Shown: positions 9,660 through 22,791 of the stretch, piece by piece | How the letters are laid out: every line of letters starts with the position of its first letter | Numbering within the stretch: the first letter of the stretch is position 1 | Assembly: GCA_026261815.1 (NCBI GenBank) | Contig: JAMPIT010000493.1 | Location: 6,961,501-7,025,500 of the forward strand | From: Monarcha castaneiventris obscurior | Taxonomy: Eukaryota; Chordata; Aves; Passeriformes; Monarchidae | Reading direction: 5' to 3' | DNA: 64,000 nt | The notes under the pieces: generated by a model | What the model saw: the letters and a program-made list of their open reading frames with translations, nothing else | Databases searched by the model: none | Told to the model about the DNA's origin: nothing | Position numbers and translations under genes: made by a program

Positions 9660-9700
9660 TTTTTTTTTTTTTTGGTTTGGTTTGGTTTTTTTTTTTTCAA
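9660..9700. repeat. T-rich low-complexity tract with (GGTTT)n core
   Basis: Two T runs flank three GGTTT-like units. This is a simple-sequence tract. It could be the decayed tail of a minus-strand retroposon, but no body is recognised. Confidence 0.75.
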
Positions 9701-11205
9701 AAGAGCTAATAAATGCACATTTTTTTAAATGGGGCATTTAGGTATATAACATTCCTAGGAGCTGCAGAAAACACAATTTCCAAATCTTCTCACTCTAAAG
9801 TAATGAGAAAAAGAGGGGGACTTAGAGTTTCTCACAGACCAGAGAAATCCTAAAGCAAAATAATTGGATTCTAAGCTGTACCTTCTGCCAGGGTGGATTT
9901 GTAGAGGCAAAGGGAGGATAGGGGAGGAAGAGCTAAGGCAGCATTACCCTCTCTTCGCTTTTTTCCCTCCTCCTGCCTTCCACCAGCGTGGGCGATGTTG
10001 TCACATGCTGAAGGAGGGGTTGAGTCCCCTCCCTCCTTCATTTCAGCTCTACATAGCCCCTGCATATGTAGTGGATAAACATATTGACTTCAATACAGTT
10101 ATTTTATGCTAATCAAAGATCTTCAACTGCTTTTAAAAATATAAAGTATTTTCAGAGATCTTTTTCTTACTGCCTAGATTCTTTCTGTCTTTGCTACAGT
10201 AATTACTTGCCACTGTGAAGTTTCTCTTTGCCTGTTCTATTTTCCCTGAAGGTTGTCCTAATATTGTGATTAAAATATTTTTTTACCAAATAGTAGGTGT
10301 TCTGTGAAATTGCACGTTTTGTCTTGCAGGTTTAGCTTTGTGGAATTTCTTTTGCTTTCTGTAAAAATGGAGCAAAACATGGACTTCAGCATTCATAACT
10401 GGGAGAGCCTATAGATTAATACAGTCCACCATATAGACAGCATGGTTCAACCCCCCTAATTTCAACTGAAAACAAAATATGATTTAAAAAAATTACTGTA
10501 GCACTGAATGATAGATCTGAATCATGAGTAGCTCTACTGTGAGTATTAAATAGCCCTATTACAAATCATCCCCAAATCTCCTCCTTCCTCAGATGCTCTT
10601 GAGCATCATTTCTGCAATGCCACTTGAAATGTGAGAGTCAAATATATAATTTATTTCAAAGTATGCCTTCTAGCCTTACTGAGCAATTCTGTAGTTTATT
10701 CTGTAACCCTTGTCCCTCTTCTTAGTATTTTGGATTCATATGAGTGTTTCTGCTGTAAATTGCTCAGAATAGTTTAGGTTCTATTAAAACAGTAAATGCT
10801 CCTGGCCCTGCCGATGCAAATTGTCTTACTAAGGTCAGTAAATTTATCTACTGGTACAGCTGAGGAAAATATTTTAGCAGTTTTTCTGGGGCAAAAATGG
10901 TGACTCAGAGGCAGTGTAACATTTTATAGATTCCCATCAGCTGAAAAATGTGTCCACTTCGAGCTTTGAAAACAATAAACTATTTTTTCAATAAAATATT
11001 TTGTTCTGATCTTTTCAGGGTAATAATATCTGTTGATTTTTTAACGTAGTGGTTTTTTTCATTTTAGAAGTCTTCATTCAATTCTGTCACAAAAATCCAT
11101 TCCTTTTTAGCCTGTATAAACTGAAATCCCATTTCAATCAAAATTATACTCTGTAAGATGGAACAGAGCATTTTGTGTGATTCTGAGCCAGTATTTCTTA
11201 CTTTC

Positions 11206-11247
11206 AGCTCACCAAAAATTTTGACAATGTATTGTTTTTGGTGAGCT
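11206..11247. other. Perfect 13-bp inverted repeat with 16-nt loop
   Basis: The arms AGCTCACCAAAAA (11206-11218) and TTTTTGGTGAGCT (11235-11247) are exactly complementary, and the loop holds a second small palindrome (CAAT-GT-ATTG). By simple base-composition reasoning such an arm length is unlikely by chance in 64 kb. It may be the core of an old inverted-repeat transposon or a structured transcript element. Confidence 0.6.
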
Positions 11248-14200
11248 CAGAGCATATATTTAAATTATTCACCAGAGCTGTGGGGAATGGAAAAATTAGA
11301 TTGTCTCAGAGCTCAAATCTGATGCCAGATCCATGGCTGCAGTAAATCAGTGTAGCTATGCTGATGTCGGGTGAGCTGGGTGGTTTTATGCCAGGAAGGA
11401 ATCCATTTCCATTTTAATATTTGGCTCAATAGGAATGTGTAGATGGACTCTTCAGGTGGCTATGGCTTGGAGCTGAGATCTTGAGATGAAAGACTTGCAA
11501 GAAGAAGTATTGTCTGACTTATCTGTGGCATTAATGTGTGATGCCAGTGTTTTAGTACTAAGTGTTGGTGCACATTCTGTGTGCAGGGCCAGTGTTACGT
11601 TAATTCCCTTCCACGCTCCTTCACTAGGAATATTAAAAGTTGCATAACTTCCAAGTCTTTCTATGTGCTGTTGATTAGCATTCCACCAGGATCACTAACC
11701 TATTGGAGTGTCTGTCACGATTGGTGGAAAAGAGTCTTTTATTTCCTTCTGAAATGATTTTGCTTTTTGTCAGTGGTGTCCATAGCAACCCATACTGGTA
11801 GTGATGAGTCCCTGATTCTGTTGCAGGCTTTCCACAGCAGTGTCTTGCCAGGAACAACAGTTGACCTGGCATTGTGAGGCTGCTAGGGGACACGAAGCCA
11901 CACTGGTTCTCCTGAGGAATGGGAAGTGTCTTTCCACACATGGCAGGTCATTTCTGGTAAATGGTGTGGCTGAGTTCTGGTCACACTGACATCTTCCCTT
12001 ATTCTGAACACAGTGATGGGAGTCTTACTCTGGAGGGTCTTTGGCTTGAAATGCATTTTCTGAATGTGTCAGTGCACATGCATTTCTCTGCTCATCTGTA
12101 ACTATTTCCATGAGTATGAGTTTGCTGCTCCAAGCCGAAAGTTAGTTCTGGTAGCAAATAGCCTGTGGAAGAGATTGTCCAGGGAACAAGGAAAACAAAT
12201 TAAGGATTTGTCCCTTAATCTGCTCAGTCATCTCTCCCTGTTTTAGCCTTTCTGTCTAAGTAAACATCTCAAGAAATGAGTAATCTGCAATACAGACTAT
12301 CTCTTCTGCAGACTTCAGATCAGAACCAACAATCTAATGTCAAATAAGAATGACTTCATTACCTAGACTGAAGCTGGCAAGGAAGACAAAATGCTCTGTT
12401 GTGGTCTCTTGTGCCTTAACCTAACAAGTCATGGACTTAGTAAGAATTGGCTTTATATCACAATGTGCATAAAGCAGGGACCAGATCCAGTGACCTTTCT
12501 TCATGCAAGCAATTCTTGCTCATATATGTAACCAATGGGATGGTTTGCTTAGGTAAAGTTTCTCTGCATGTGTAAAAGTGGAAAGGACCTGGACAAAATT
12601 CCACAGTTTTTCTTTCTCTGACTCATACTTGTCTCTGGATTTGTGTGTGTATTGCCACTGTCCAAGCTCCAAGTACATCTCTGCAGTTCTTTAGGTTGGA
12701 TTTTGAATGCCAAACAGACATCCTGCATTTCTCATGCACACATTGAAGGATCTGCCTTTTAGAAGCAAGAAGTCTTGACCAAATGTCTGTTGCAGGAAAG
12801 GAAAATGATTTGTACTGACTGAAACGCCCCTGCCATCTTCATTTGTGCTGGTGATGTGTCATTTCTAGTGTTCAGTGTCATTTTTTCCAGGACAGCTTCG
12901 CCTTGAAATCCTGGAGTGAGGGTCCCACCTGAGCTGTGGCCAAGCACAATGAACGTTGTGTTAACAGATGGACAGGCCTGGAGTCAGTAAAGCGTGCCTG
13001 AGTGTGAGTGCTGAGAGCAGAACTCACAGGTGGGAATGGCCAAATGTCTGTCTGTACTGTGGTTAGGGGGACATACCATTGCTAATTCTGCTGTGGGCTG
13101 ACTTAACTGAAAAAAGGAATTCTTCTCTCACCACATGAGGAGAGGTTTTGGCCTGTTGGAATTGCCTGGGTGGTGCAAAGGAAGGTGGGGTGTAGAGAGA
13201 CATTCTAATTAAGTCTCTATCCCCTTTTGTTCATATCTTTTTAGGAAAGCCCCCATGGAATAGACCAAAATAAGCTCCTACCCCTAGCTGAATAAGTTGT
13301 CAGGGTGCAGAACTATATTCTGCAGACTTATGCATGTGTAAGGGGTGTGTAACATTTTTGTCTGAATGGAGCCCTATGTTCTCATAATTTATAGTAAGTA
13401 ATCTTATTTGCAAAGCATGCCGTTACAGTTTTAAAAAACAGGTTAATTGACTTGCATAAAAATCAAACATGTCAAAGTTTTCCATCTCGACACAAATACC
13501 ACATTGAGCAGCACATTGCTACAATAGCCATGATGCAGTCTGAGCTACCTATTGGGATATTTCATAAACCAAAATGGAATCTTAAAAAGTTTGTCAGTTT
13601 TGCATACCTCTGAGTTTCTGAATTTAGGAGTCCATTACTTGACTAATTATACAATGTTTTATTTTTTTCCTTGTGTAAATAAACAAACTTGTGTCTGAAT
13701 TTTGGCAAGGGGCACTAGAAGCCAATTAGAAGGTGTTCCCAATGTATTACAGTATTACAAACAAGATGCCTTTTCTTAGAAAGGCGAACACACCATGTTT
13801 CTTTTAATGAGTGTGAAAATATACCAGTTGCTTAATCACTAGCAACTTATAAGCATAAGTGAGTCCTTTCTCAGGAATGAAAAACATAGCTTAGTTTCTT
13901 TACTAACAGATGACATTTCAATTTAAAGCTCCAGTTTTTGTCTGGAAGGGCTAAAGCATCTGAATGATTTGAGAGAGAAATAGGGGATAGAGGGAGGTAT
14001 GAGAGAGCAGGCAGGATTTTCTTTGAGTAGACTTCACCCCGTGCTCCTTTGAGTGGTGAGGGGAGCATGTGTCCCCTCAGGCTGTGTCTGCAATGCCATC
14101 TGAGGTACTGTGCCATGTCTAGCATGAAACTGGATGCTAAACTAAAGCACCATGACTTACTTAAGAGTAAAATATTCTTTCTGCATGTTTTAGGTCTGGG

Positions 14201-15799
14201 TTGGAGCAGCATCCCCAGCAGAGCAAGCCCAAAGAGGGATGGTGGCTCAGCTGCAGTTTCTTCCCGTGATCCTCTTCTGGGTGAAAAACAGGGATACAGC
14301 CTGGAGTTACTTTGAAAGGATAAAGCATCCTCCTGTGCAGCCCAGGCAAGTTACAATATGCTCATTGTGAAGCAACAAAAATATTAAGCTGGATAAGAGG
14401 CTGGATAGAACAAATAGCTCCATATAGAGACCCTTTATCCTTGTTTTCCTTGAAATGTTTGTCTAGAAACATAAAGGTCGCTTGATTTATGACTTGTTCA
14501 ACAAGCTCCAAATCAGATGGTGTTGCATTCAGAGCAGTGAATCTGTCAGCCTGGCATTGCTCCGCTGCCGCCAGTGGAGTGCTGCAAATTCCACATGACA
14601 CATCCCCAGCTGCTGCTCACTGGGGTTATGGCAGCAGTGTGAAGATAGTGTCAGCAGATAGAAGTGCGGAAGGATCTGGACCATCACGATTTTTAATCCT
14701 TCTCATAAAAATAAAATAAGCCTTGGGAAAGCTCTCCGGTGTTACTTAAAAATAAAAAGAAATAGTGTTAGTGGTTTTATATGGATTATATAAATTACTA
14801 GTTTATTAGAAAAAGGGATAATTTTAAAAAGAGAACATTTCCCTCGAAGGGACTGTTTAATTTATCTTTTTTTTTGGTGTCAAATAATGCTGTCCCTGCT
14901 TCAGAGCTCCCCAGCTTCTTGTGAGCTATCCTCAGTGCTGCTCAGCCCTGAGGCATGAGCTGGAGCTCAGTGAGTTATTGTGCCTGGCTTTGGCCAGGAT
15001 CTGTGCAGGTACTCTTAATTCAAGGCAGGGTAATGCTGACTTAGCCAGAAAACCAAGCACAGAAGGTTTAATCCAAAGCCAGCTACACTGCCCAGCTTTA
15101 GTTGTGCCAGGTACATGAGTTAGATTCCTAAGTTAGCAGTTTGTGTCCTGGGTTCCAGTGGAGTTCAGAGAGACAGAGCACAGTTCTCAGCCTATTTAGT
15201 GCCTTATTTGCTCTAAAGCACGGTCAGAATTTTCACACAGGCATTATAATAACAGCAAAAGCAGCTCAGGAGTCTGTGAAAGATAAGTAAGAAGAAGAGG
15301 AAGAAAATGTAGAAAATTGCCCCTTGTACTGTGATTTTTAATGGAAAGTCAGTCTTGTCAAAAAATTGGGTTATTTTTTCGTTTTGCAAATGCATCTCAA
15401 AATGTTCAAGTTCAGGTTCTGAAAAAAATGTGAGGCTTTGATTGGGTAGAAAAATTTCTGTTAAAACCAGGAAAAAGGTTTGCTTGTAAAAATTCTTTGG
15501 ATTTCAGTGCCCAAAAGCGGAGGGGAAGAACTTTGTTCAAAACTAAAGCATTTCAGCTTTCTGTCACTGAAAACCAAAAAGTTGTCATTGAATTTTTTGT
15601 GGTGAAAGTAATAGTTTCTAATCTAGTTATGAGATTTTCCAGGACATTTAGGGAATAGCAAGCTGTGCTCTGGATGGGGACAGAGAAGGCCAGTTCTCAG
15701 CTTTGTCAGAGGTTTCTGACAGTCTCTTTGGCTTTGTCCACATGCCCTGATAGAGGTGACCCAGGGCTCTGCTGGAGTCAGTTATGTCTAGTTTGGTAG

Positions 15800-15880
15800 A
15801 AAATAGTCACTTAATGCTTTCCTGTCTCAGTTTTCCTTCTGTAAAATGGGAATAATATCCTTGACCTCTTTTCTCTCCTT
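15800..15880 (+). mobile_element. MIR-type SINE fragment
   Basis: The stretch from GTCACTTAATGC through CTCAGTTTTCC and TCTGTAAAATGGGAATAAT follows the MIR core and 3' part (the 'tgcctcagtttcctcatctgtaaaatgggg' region), with scattered substitutions. MIRs are very old amniote SINEs, so this is an ancient insertion. Confidence 0.75.
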
Positions 15881-16062
15881 AGTGTGTTGGTGCTCTCTGA
15901 TGGGGTCTGTGTCTCTTGGCAAATGAGGTCTTGTTTGTAGCTGCAGAGACATGGCTGCTGAGGGCTCCTGGTAGTACTGCTAAGGAAAGAATACATGTCT
16001 AAATACTCCCTCTTATGCAGATTTTTATAAGCATTTTGCTTTATTGGGAAAGATCCTCTATT

Positions 16063-16178
16063 TTAAATATATATTTTATATATATATAAATATATATTTT
16101 ATATATATAATATATAAATATATATTTTTATATATATAAATATATAAATATATAAATATGTATTTTTTATATATATTA
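16063..16178. repeat. (TA)n-rich microsatellite, imperfect
   Basis: Roughly 115 bp of TATATA and TATAAATA units form an AT-only tract, probably variable in length between individuals and able to unwind easily. No function is implied. Confidence 0.95.
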
Positions 16179-16273
16179 AAAAACTACTTTAAATTTAGAA
16201 GGTGTCCACCAAAGTGATAGCAGCTCTACCAACTTACACCAACTGAGGAGCTTGGCCCCAAAGCGTGCTTGGA

Positions 16274-16283
16274 GGGGGGGGGG
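16274..16283 (+). repeat. G10 homopolymer
   Basis: A single uninterrupted G run in AT-rich surroundings. It is prone to length errors in assembly. Confidence 0.9.
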
Positions 16284-16935
16284 AGTAAACTTTTGGTGTA
16301 GGAATCCTTTTGTTAATACAGTTAGCATATTTAGTGTTTACAGCATTTTTAAAACTTCTGTTAAAGATAAATTCCTGAAGTCCTGGATAAATAAATACTG
16401 TACAGAAGAGTTCTCTGTAGCCACAAAGGTGCCAAAAATTATCAGTAATCCTCAGTCAGATGGAATGTACAGTTGGCAAGGGGATGGCAGGAAAAAGTTC
16501 TTACCAGTTCTGCCTCATATTCCCATACAATGAGAGATGCCAAGTTTTTCTGTTAGTGGTGCAGTTGAAGATGGGAGTGTTTGTCATTACAGAGACCTTG
16601 TTTTGGTTAAATAACCAGTGAAGGGCTCAGTTCAGTTGCATATTTTTCCATCACTAGACGTTGATTTCACATGAGCTGCTTTATTTTGTTAATGAAATTT
16701 GACCTTCATTTCTTCTCCCTCTGCATTTAACTCAGCTTAGGTCAAAACATATACTATGCAAATGAAGAACCACAAGTCCAGCCCACTAGTGATGTGGTTT
16801 TAAAGTCATGAATAAAAATAAAAATTATTTACAGGCTAGTCTGGGGCAATATATGCCTTGAAAACTGACATCCAGGATCCTGGCAGCTGCTGTATGTATT
16901 TATTTAGGCTTTTGCACTGCCAGAATTTATAACCT

Positions 16936-16958
16936 GGGGGGGGGTGGGGGGGGGCGGG
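16936..16958 (+). repeat. G-run cluster, G-quadruplex candidate
   Basis: Two runs of nine G separated by one T, followed by C and three more G, give a compact G-rich segment on the + strand able in principle to fold into a quadruplex. Surrounding DNA is AT-rich. Confidence 0.8.
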
Positions 16959-18489
16959 TGTTGGATTTTTGGAAAGTGACTGGTGATTTTAAAGGCCTTT
17001 ATTCTGAGTGACGAAATTCAGACAAATGAAACTGGCATGTGTTCCCTGCTGTCTGAAACACTGCTTTGTTTGAGCCCTGTGTAGTAAAGCTTCAAGCTCT
17101 TGAGGAACCCCCAATCACTTGTCAGTGCTGTGTATCTTGGCCCCTGGGCACAGTGCATGTAAGTGGATAATGGGCCAAGAGCTGTTTTTATTTAAAACTG
17201 TGGAATTCCTGCTTGGTTCAACAGGAATTACACCTGTTCAGCCAAAGGCAAACTTTGGCCCAGGAACTGCAATTGAAAGATGCTGCTGCATCAGGGCACA
17301 TCCACTCCGAGCAATCACAGCCTCAACACTGTCTTGTCTCAGAAGTACTGCATTAACACCAGGCACACCACGAAGATGAAATCACAAAGCAGTAAAGAAA
17401 TGGGAAATCTGCTCAATCCGAGGTTCTCCAGTCAGTTTGACTGGATCCAGCCCTAATAAATACTCTCCCTAAACGTTCCACCATTAGATCTCTGTGATGG
17501 CATCGTTCTGCGCCAACAGCAAAGTTAGAAACACTTTGCTGCTTAGAAAAAACATCTGCTGAAAAGTTTAGAAGCTTAATTGCAAAGTGTGTAGAAATGT
17601 TTAATAGCTAGAAGAGTAGAGCTGTAGGAATGACTGTGCCTGCATAGCACTCGCATCTTTTCAATTAGCCCTGAAGGTAGACGTCTGAGAACAGAAAGGA
17701 GACTGAAACGATTCGCCATCAATGCTGTGATTAAGCCCCATTCATACTCAGTTTCTCAGTGTTTTCCAGACCCCAAAAACATAAAGGCAAAGTCTGAACT
17801 ATTTAAGGACTGATACAGCTCTAGATTAAATTAATATCCACATTATAGCAGCTACTACTGTGACTGTCAAAAATTAGTTTTACCCCAGAGAGAAGGTACA
17901 AAGGAAACAATGGAAGGTCTTCTGCATGAAACCCTGAAATCAGATCCTAACAGGCACACAGAGCTGTGCAGATGTAACACAATCTAACCTTTTCATGTTT
18001 AGACTAAAGCACTTTCATTTAACATTACACTTAACGGAACAGCTTTAAACCAGCCACAAAGAAGTGACCTGGCATGTTTTGACTATAATAAGCATTGATT
18101 CCATGCCTATAAATTTTATAGTTGAATCAATTATACTCTTTCTTTATAGGATTAAGGAAAATGTTCCATTTCAAATGGAATTTTTCTTTTTTATTCTTAT
18201 GACAGAGAGGAATTGAAGAGAGAAAAAAGAAAAACGAGTGAGCAATGCTAAAATTATTAAGCAAATGCCTAGAGTATTTTCTGCTAGAATAAAAGCTGTC
18301 TAGATAGAATATCTCAGCCCGTGGAAAGATCCACAAGCACTGAATATATTTCTTATTTCCCATAAAATGAGAAAATCGCCAGCTGTGGTCTATCAGTTCC
18401 CAGAGCAGTTAGGAGCTGACAGTCTCATCCCACTGCAGATGGGCCTGTGCCATCAGACTCAGCACTGACGGGAAGGGACATGGTTTTCC

Positions 18490-18610
18490 GTCAGAAATAG
18501 GATCCTGGGCTTTGGAGAGAGCTCAGTTAAATTTTTGTCTCTGCCACAAGCTTCCTTGGGCAACTTTTCTTTCACCTGAAATGGTCAGGCCTCGTACTGT
18601 GTTTTCATGA
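18490..18610 (+). mobile_element. Possible MIR-like SINE remnant
   Basis: Words resembling the MIR core occur in order: GTCTCTGCCAC, then CTTGGGCAACTTTTCTTTCACCTG, which parallel the tctgccactt and cttgggcaagtta segments of MIR. Divergence is high and the boundaries are vague. Confidence 0.4.
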
Positions 18611-20880
18611 AGTGCCCAGTCAAATGGGAATTTGAGTCTTTGGTGGGACTGAACACAGAGCCTATTGATCACTGATACAATTAAATTATCTCTGTGGAAT
18701 ACAGTGTTCTCAATACTTGTGGCGTGTTGAGTGGTAAAGTTGCAAAATCAAGTAGTAGGGAAAAGCTCTGAAAATCTTGGGCTGAAGTTGAATGGAGGTT
18801 TTGAAATTCCTGATCATGTTACTATTATAAAGCAGACTTAATTCTAGACGTTTGCAGAGGATTCACTAAGATACCAAAGCCTGTTGTTAGTCAGAGGTCA
18901 CAGAGCAAGGAAGGGTAGAATAGAAGCTCTTCCCATTGAACCACATCCCAGTCTGGAGTAAAAATATCCACTTCACCATGCTGAAGAGAGATTATGAAGC
19001 TGCTTGTGACAGATATCAACAACACAGACCAGAACTCTTCAGAGTCTCCAAAACTCACACGAATTTGTGTACTGCAATAGTCTTTATTTACAAGTGCTCT
19101 GAGTGAGGTGCCAGTCCAGAAGTGCTAAAGACTACATCATATGTGGTATGATTGAAGTTATATCCTTCATTTATTGAAAAGCAACTAGGACACAATTTAT
19201 TCCCGAATGTTTGGGGTTCATGTTACAATATGTGTTCCTATGTATCCACACAAAACTTTGCTGAAAGCCAGTAAAATCTAATGTGTGACCCAAACAAAAC
19301 CAGCACAGTGAGCTGTGAATTTTCTGGGTAAATCCTGGTCTGGGTACACATGCTGTACAAAGAGCATAGAAACCCTTTGGTTTTGCCCTGTAGGATGCAA
19401 TGCAGTGCAGCATTTTCACAGTAAAAACAGGCGTTGCACAGACCCTGCTGTCAGTCCCTGCATTGCAAAGCAGTGCCAGGTCAGAGGACAGCAAAGCACC
19501 CTGGCCCAGAGCAGCTACTCCACCATGGGAGGGACCCTCTGGATCAACGGTGGTCACACAGGAGAAGAGAAAAGGAGCCTCTGGCTGCTCCTTTGCACTT
19601 CCTGAAGGTCAAGGCCTGGGGCAGACACACTCATTTTAAGTGATGAAATGCAGATCAAAGTGCACTAGTTTACGATGTTTGATTTTATAGCTCTAAATTA
19701 CACCTTTTGTCCCATCACAATTACTCTAAATACCTGACAAAACAGTGCCCAAGCAAATTTCCATAAAATGGGGTGGGGGAGGCAGGGGAGGGTAAGCAGC
19801 TTCTCTTGAAGGATACACCAGGAGCCCTACATCAGAAACAGTAAAATATCCTTGAGGCTTCTACAAACACTGCTAATGCCTTTTCAGTCATTTGGACTGT
19901 GGTTTAAAGTATATGAGACTTTTTTTAATCTTCTGGCCTAAAAATCTGCAAGAAACATACTGATCTCTCTTTGCTTCCTTTGTTGGAGACAGTATAATGC
20001 AGACATTATTGTAAAATAGTGGATATTCCATTTAGTCAGTCAATTTTTGTAAATGTATAACCTTTAAGACCTGTTGATGCAACCAGCGTGTATTTAAGGA
20101 TGCCCTTCCAAGATTTCCTATACTCAGGCAGGTAGTTCCGAGCAGGTGAGGATGGATTCTTTTTGTAACAGAGTTTTATTTCACCCATGAGTCGCCTGCC
20201 CTGGTTTGCCATGATTAGTAGTCTGATATGGGGAGTGATAATATAACATTTCCCTGATTATTTGGGGGGTTATTTTTAGAATAGTAGCATTTATATAACA
20301 GTCTTGGTAGAGATTTAGGGTACAAAAAACCCCTAGCCCAGGCTACAGCTATTAACCTCATGTGTTATGTTTATAAAAAGCCACTTTAATACAGTGTATA
20401 AAGTAAGTATAAAAAGAAAAATCCATTACAACCAAGGGGATTTTCAATGAAGTATTAGCCTGGTAAGAGGGTTAACAACGTTGGTGCTTTGCTTCCCTTC
20501 TCTTCCCTTCAGGTTTTTTTTTAAATCAAGGCACAACTTAGTATAAGCAGTTAATGTGCAACTTTGGTGCCACAGATTAAATAGGCAAGAGTACTGCAGG
20601 GGTTTTGTAAAGACATATATTCAGTACATTGATACATATAAATAAGATTATACCCTTTCCCCTGTATTTGCATTAGCCAAGACAAGTATTAGACATCATA
20701 ATACAGAATGGTTATTCAGGGTTCACTAATTATCGCTTCGTATCTTTAAATGAGATTATAATATGGCCAGCTCTGGATCCTGGTACAGCCTGACTGAATT
20801 ATACTGTGACACTTGGAGGCAGCAGAAAAACAGCCTGGGAAAAAAAACTTCACAAAATATTTCATATCGAGTTGGTAAAA

Positions 20881-20912
<32 letters not shown>

Positions 20913-20916
20913 GTGT
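20881..20916. repeat. (GT)n microsatellite
   Basis: Eighteen GT dinucleotide units with one GC interruption, followed by a short TATA tail. A typical polymorphic dinucleotide repeat. Confidence 0.97.
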
Positions 20917-22771
20917 ATATACATGCAGGGCAGGAGAGGAAATGGACCTTCACCTCCAGGTTACAAAAGGCTGTTCCAGAACTGGGATTCCTGGTGCTCC
21001 AGCTGGCTCTGCAGGTGCTGAGGGGAAATCTCAGCAGGCTGCACTAAACCTGTGCTGACCATCAAGGGTGGCTGCCTCCCAAACACTACCACACTGCTCC
21101 CATAACAAGGAGCTTTCAAGGACTATCCCAGAGATTTCCGATCCAGCTGAAGAGGCAGCTGTGCAGTTGTTGTATTGGCTCTGGGCTCAATAGACTTTTC
21201 CCAGTTCTGGCCTTCAAATGTTTGGAAAAGAGGATGCAGGCTGGGTGAATTTTTATTTTGTATGGGACTTTCATGGCACTGATACCTACATTCCATCCTT
21301 TTTTTTGGGAGCCTGTTGAGTCACTGCTGCTCTCCCCCTTTCCCAGCCTCTTACAGTTTTCTAACACAGTCACATCCCTGGCTCTTGGGATGGCAAAGGG
21401 AGCAGGTGGCTGAGTTTTCCTTCCGTTCCCTATTGAGCTACAGTCTAGAAGTCTTAATGTCATGCACAAATCACAAATAACAGCACAGTAACTAATAATT
21501 CCCAGTAACTGCAGTAAGATAGGGAAGAAGATAATGAGGCTCTGCATGCTCCCTATTGGAAGTTGCTCTACAGTGTTGCTCTGGGCTGCTGCTGCTGCTG
21601 AACATGCTTCACCCCAGGGCTGGCTGCATTTCCGTGATGAATGAAGCCACCCTGTGTCCAACATGTCTGTTTTGTTTTAATTCTGCAGAGCTCTTTGGAA
21701 TCCTCTAGGATGAAAGACGCTATATAAGTGTGAGATTGTTGTTTTTATTTGAATTGGGAAATAGCCTTTCTGAAAATAGTAACTTGTAGATTAAATGCCA
21801 AACCAGGATGAGGCAATACTGCTTTGTACACAGAGAGGATTATTAGAAATATTTCTGTAGAATGATACCCAGAATGTGAATTACTCAACTTGCCAGGTTA
21901 CTTATGAAACAGAAAAAGTTACAGAAGTGCTTATGTAACACTGTTTTTCAGAAAAAATAGGTGGTGATTTTTCTCAGCAGTTCCATCTGGTAAATGGACT
22001 AACATCTTGCAAAACCCCTTCACTCCTTTCCCTCCCAGGACTCCTGCAAGGGGACACACACAAAAGCAGACCTATGTGTTACAAAGAGCAATCTCAAATG
22101 GTTTAAGTAGGCAATTGGATACAAGAACAAGCTTGGACTATTTGATGGGTGAGAAAGGTCAGTTTGTTTTTAGCTTCTCTGCATATAAATCATCTATGAA
22201 AAAGTTTATTTTGCAAACGTCTTGAGCAGTACAAACAAGCAATACAAAGTTCAGTGATTTGGGGGTGGGCGGCAAGTTGGCCAAAAAGGTCTCTTGCCAT
22301 GCTTCATCCTTGTCACAGCAGCACTCCGTTACAGCACTCTGACACCATCCCAAATTATTCCCTTTCTGCCAGCAGTGATCCTGCAGAGGGTTGGCATCAA
22401 TGCAGATCGACTTGCAGTGCTCACCTCGGCTGAGTGCAGCAGTATTTATAGATTAATAACTGCTCCCTCTTCTTTCAGAAAGACTGGCAGGAATGCTTAA
22501 TATTTGGGGCTGAATTCTTCTAGAAATGTAATTATTGTTTAGCACAGAAGGAAAAAGGCTTAGTTAATGCAGAGTATTCCCTTCTGGGCAAATATATGGG
22601 AAGTCTCCAGTGATACAAAGTTACATTGTACTACTGTTTTATCTGCTAACAGCATGTGCAATCTTGGGTACTGAGCTGACAGAGATCTCATTCAAAGGGT
22701 GTATAATGCACCCCTTCAAGACAATGCTTCTTGATGCTTATTTTTTAATTGTATTTTCAAACTTACTACAG

Positions 22772-22791
22772 AACAACAACAACAACAACAA
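22772..22791. repeat. (AAC)n trinucleotide microsatellite
   Basis: About seven AAC units in AT-rich non-coding DNA. Confidence 0.95.

Larger units (their letters stand above)
8692..15799. other. Intergenic desert; no gene seen
   Basis: This is AT-rich non-coding DNA with no recognised exon or RNA gene. Notable small items are a T-rich tract with (GGTTT)n at 9660-9700, a 13-bp perfect hairpin at 11206-11247, and several stretches around 10.7-11.1 kb and 13.4-13.8 kb that appear free of young repeats. Open frames are under 115 codons and resemble nothing known. Confidence 0.6.

Noticed and set aside
16063..16178. Possible matrix attachment or replication-origin-like AT tract
   Set aside because: It is a plain (TA)n microsatellite and nothing else supports a specific function.
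21116..21664. Minus-strand 182-codon frame with a hydrophobic patch
   Set aside because: No recognisable domain, no signal peptide at its start, and lysine/serine-rich composition typical of chance frames. Kept only as a remark in the block entry.
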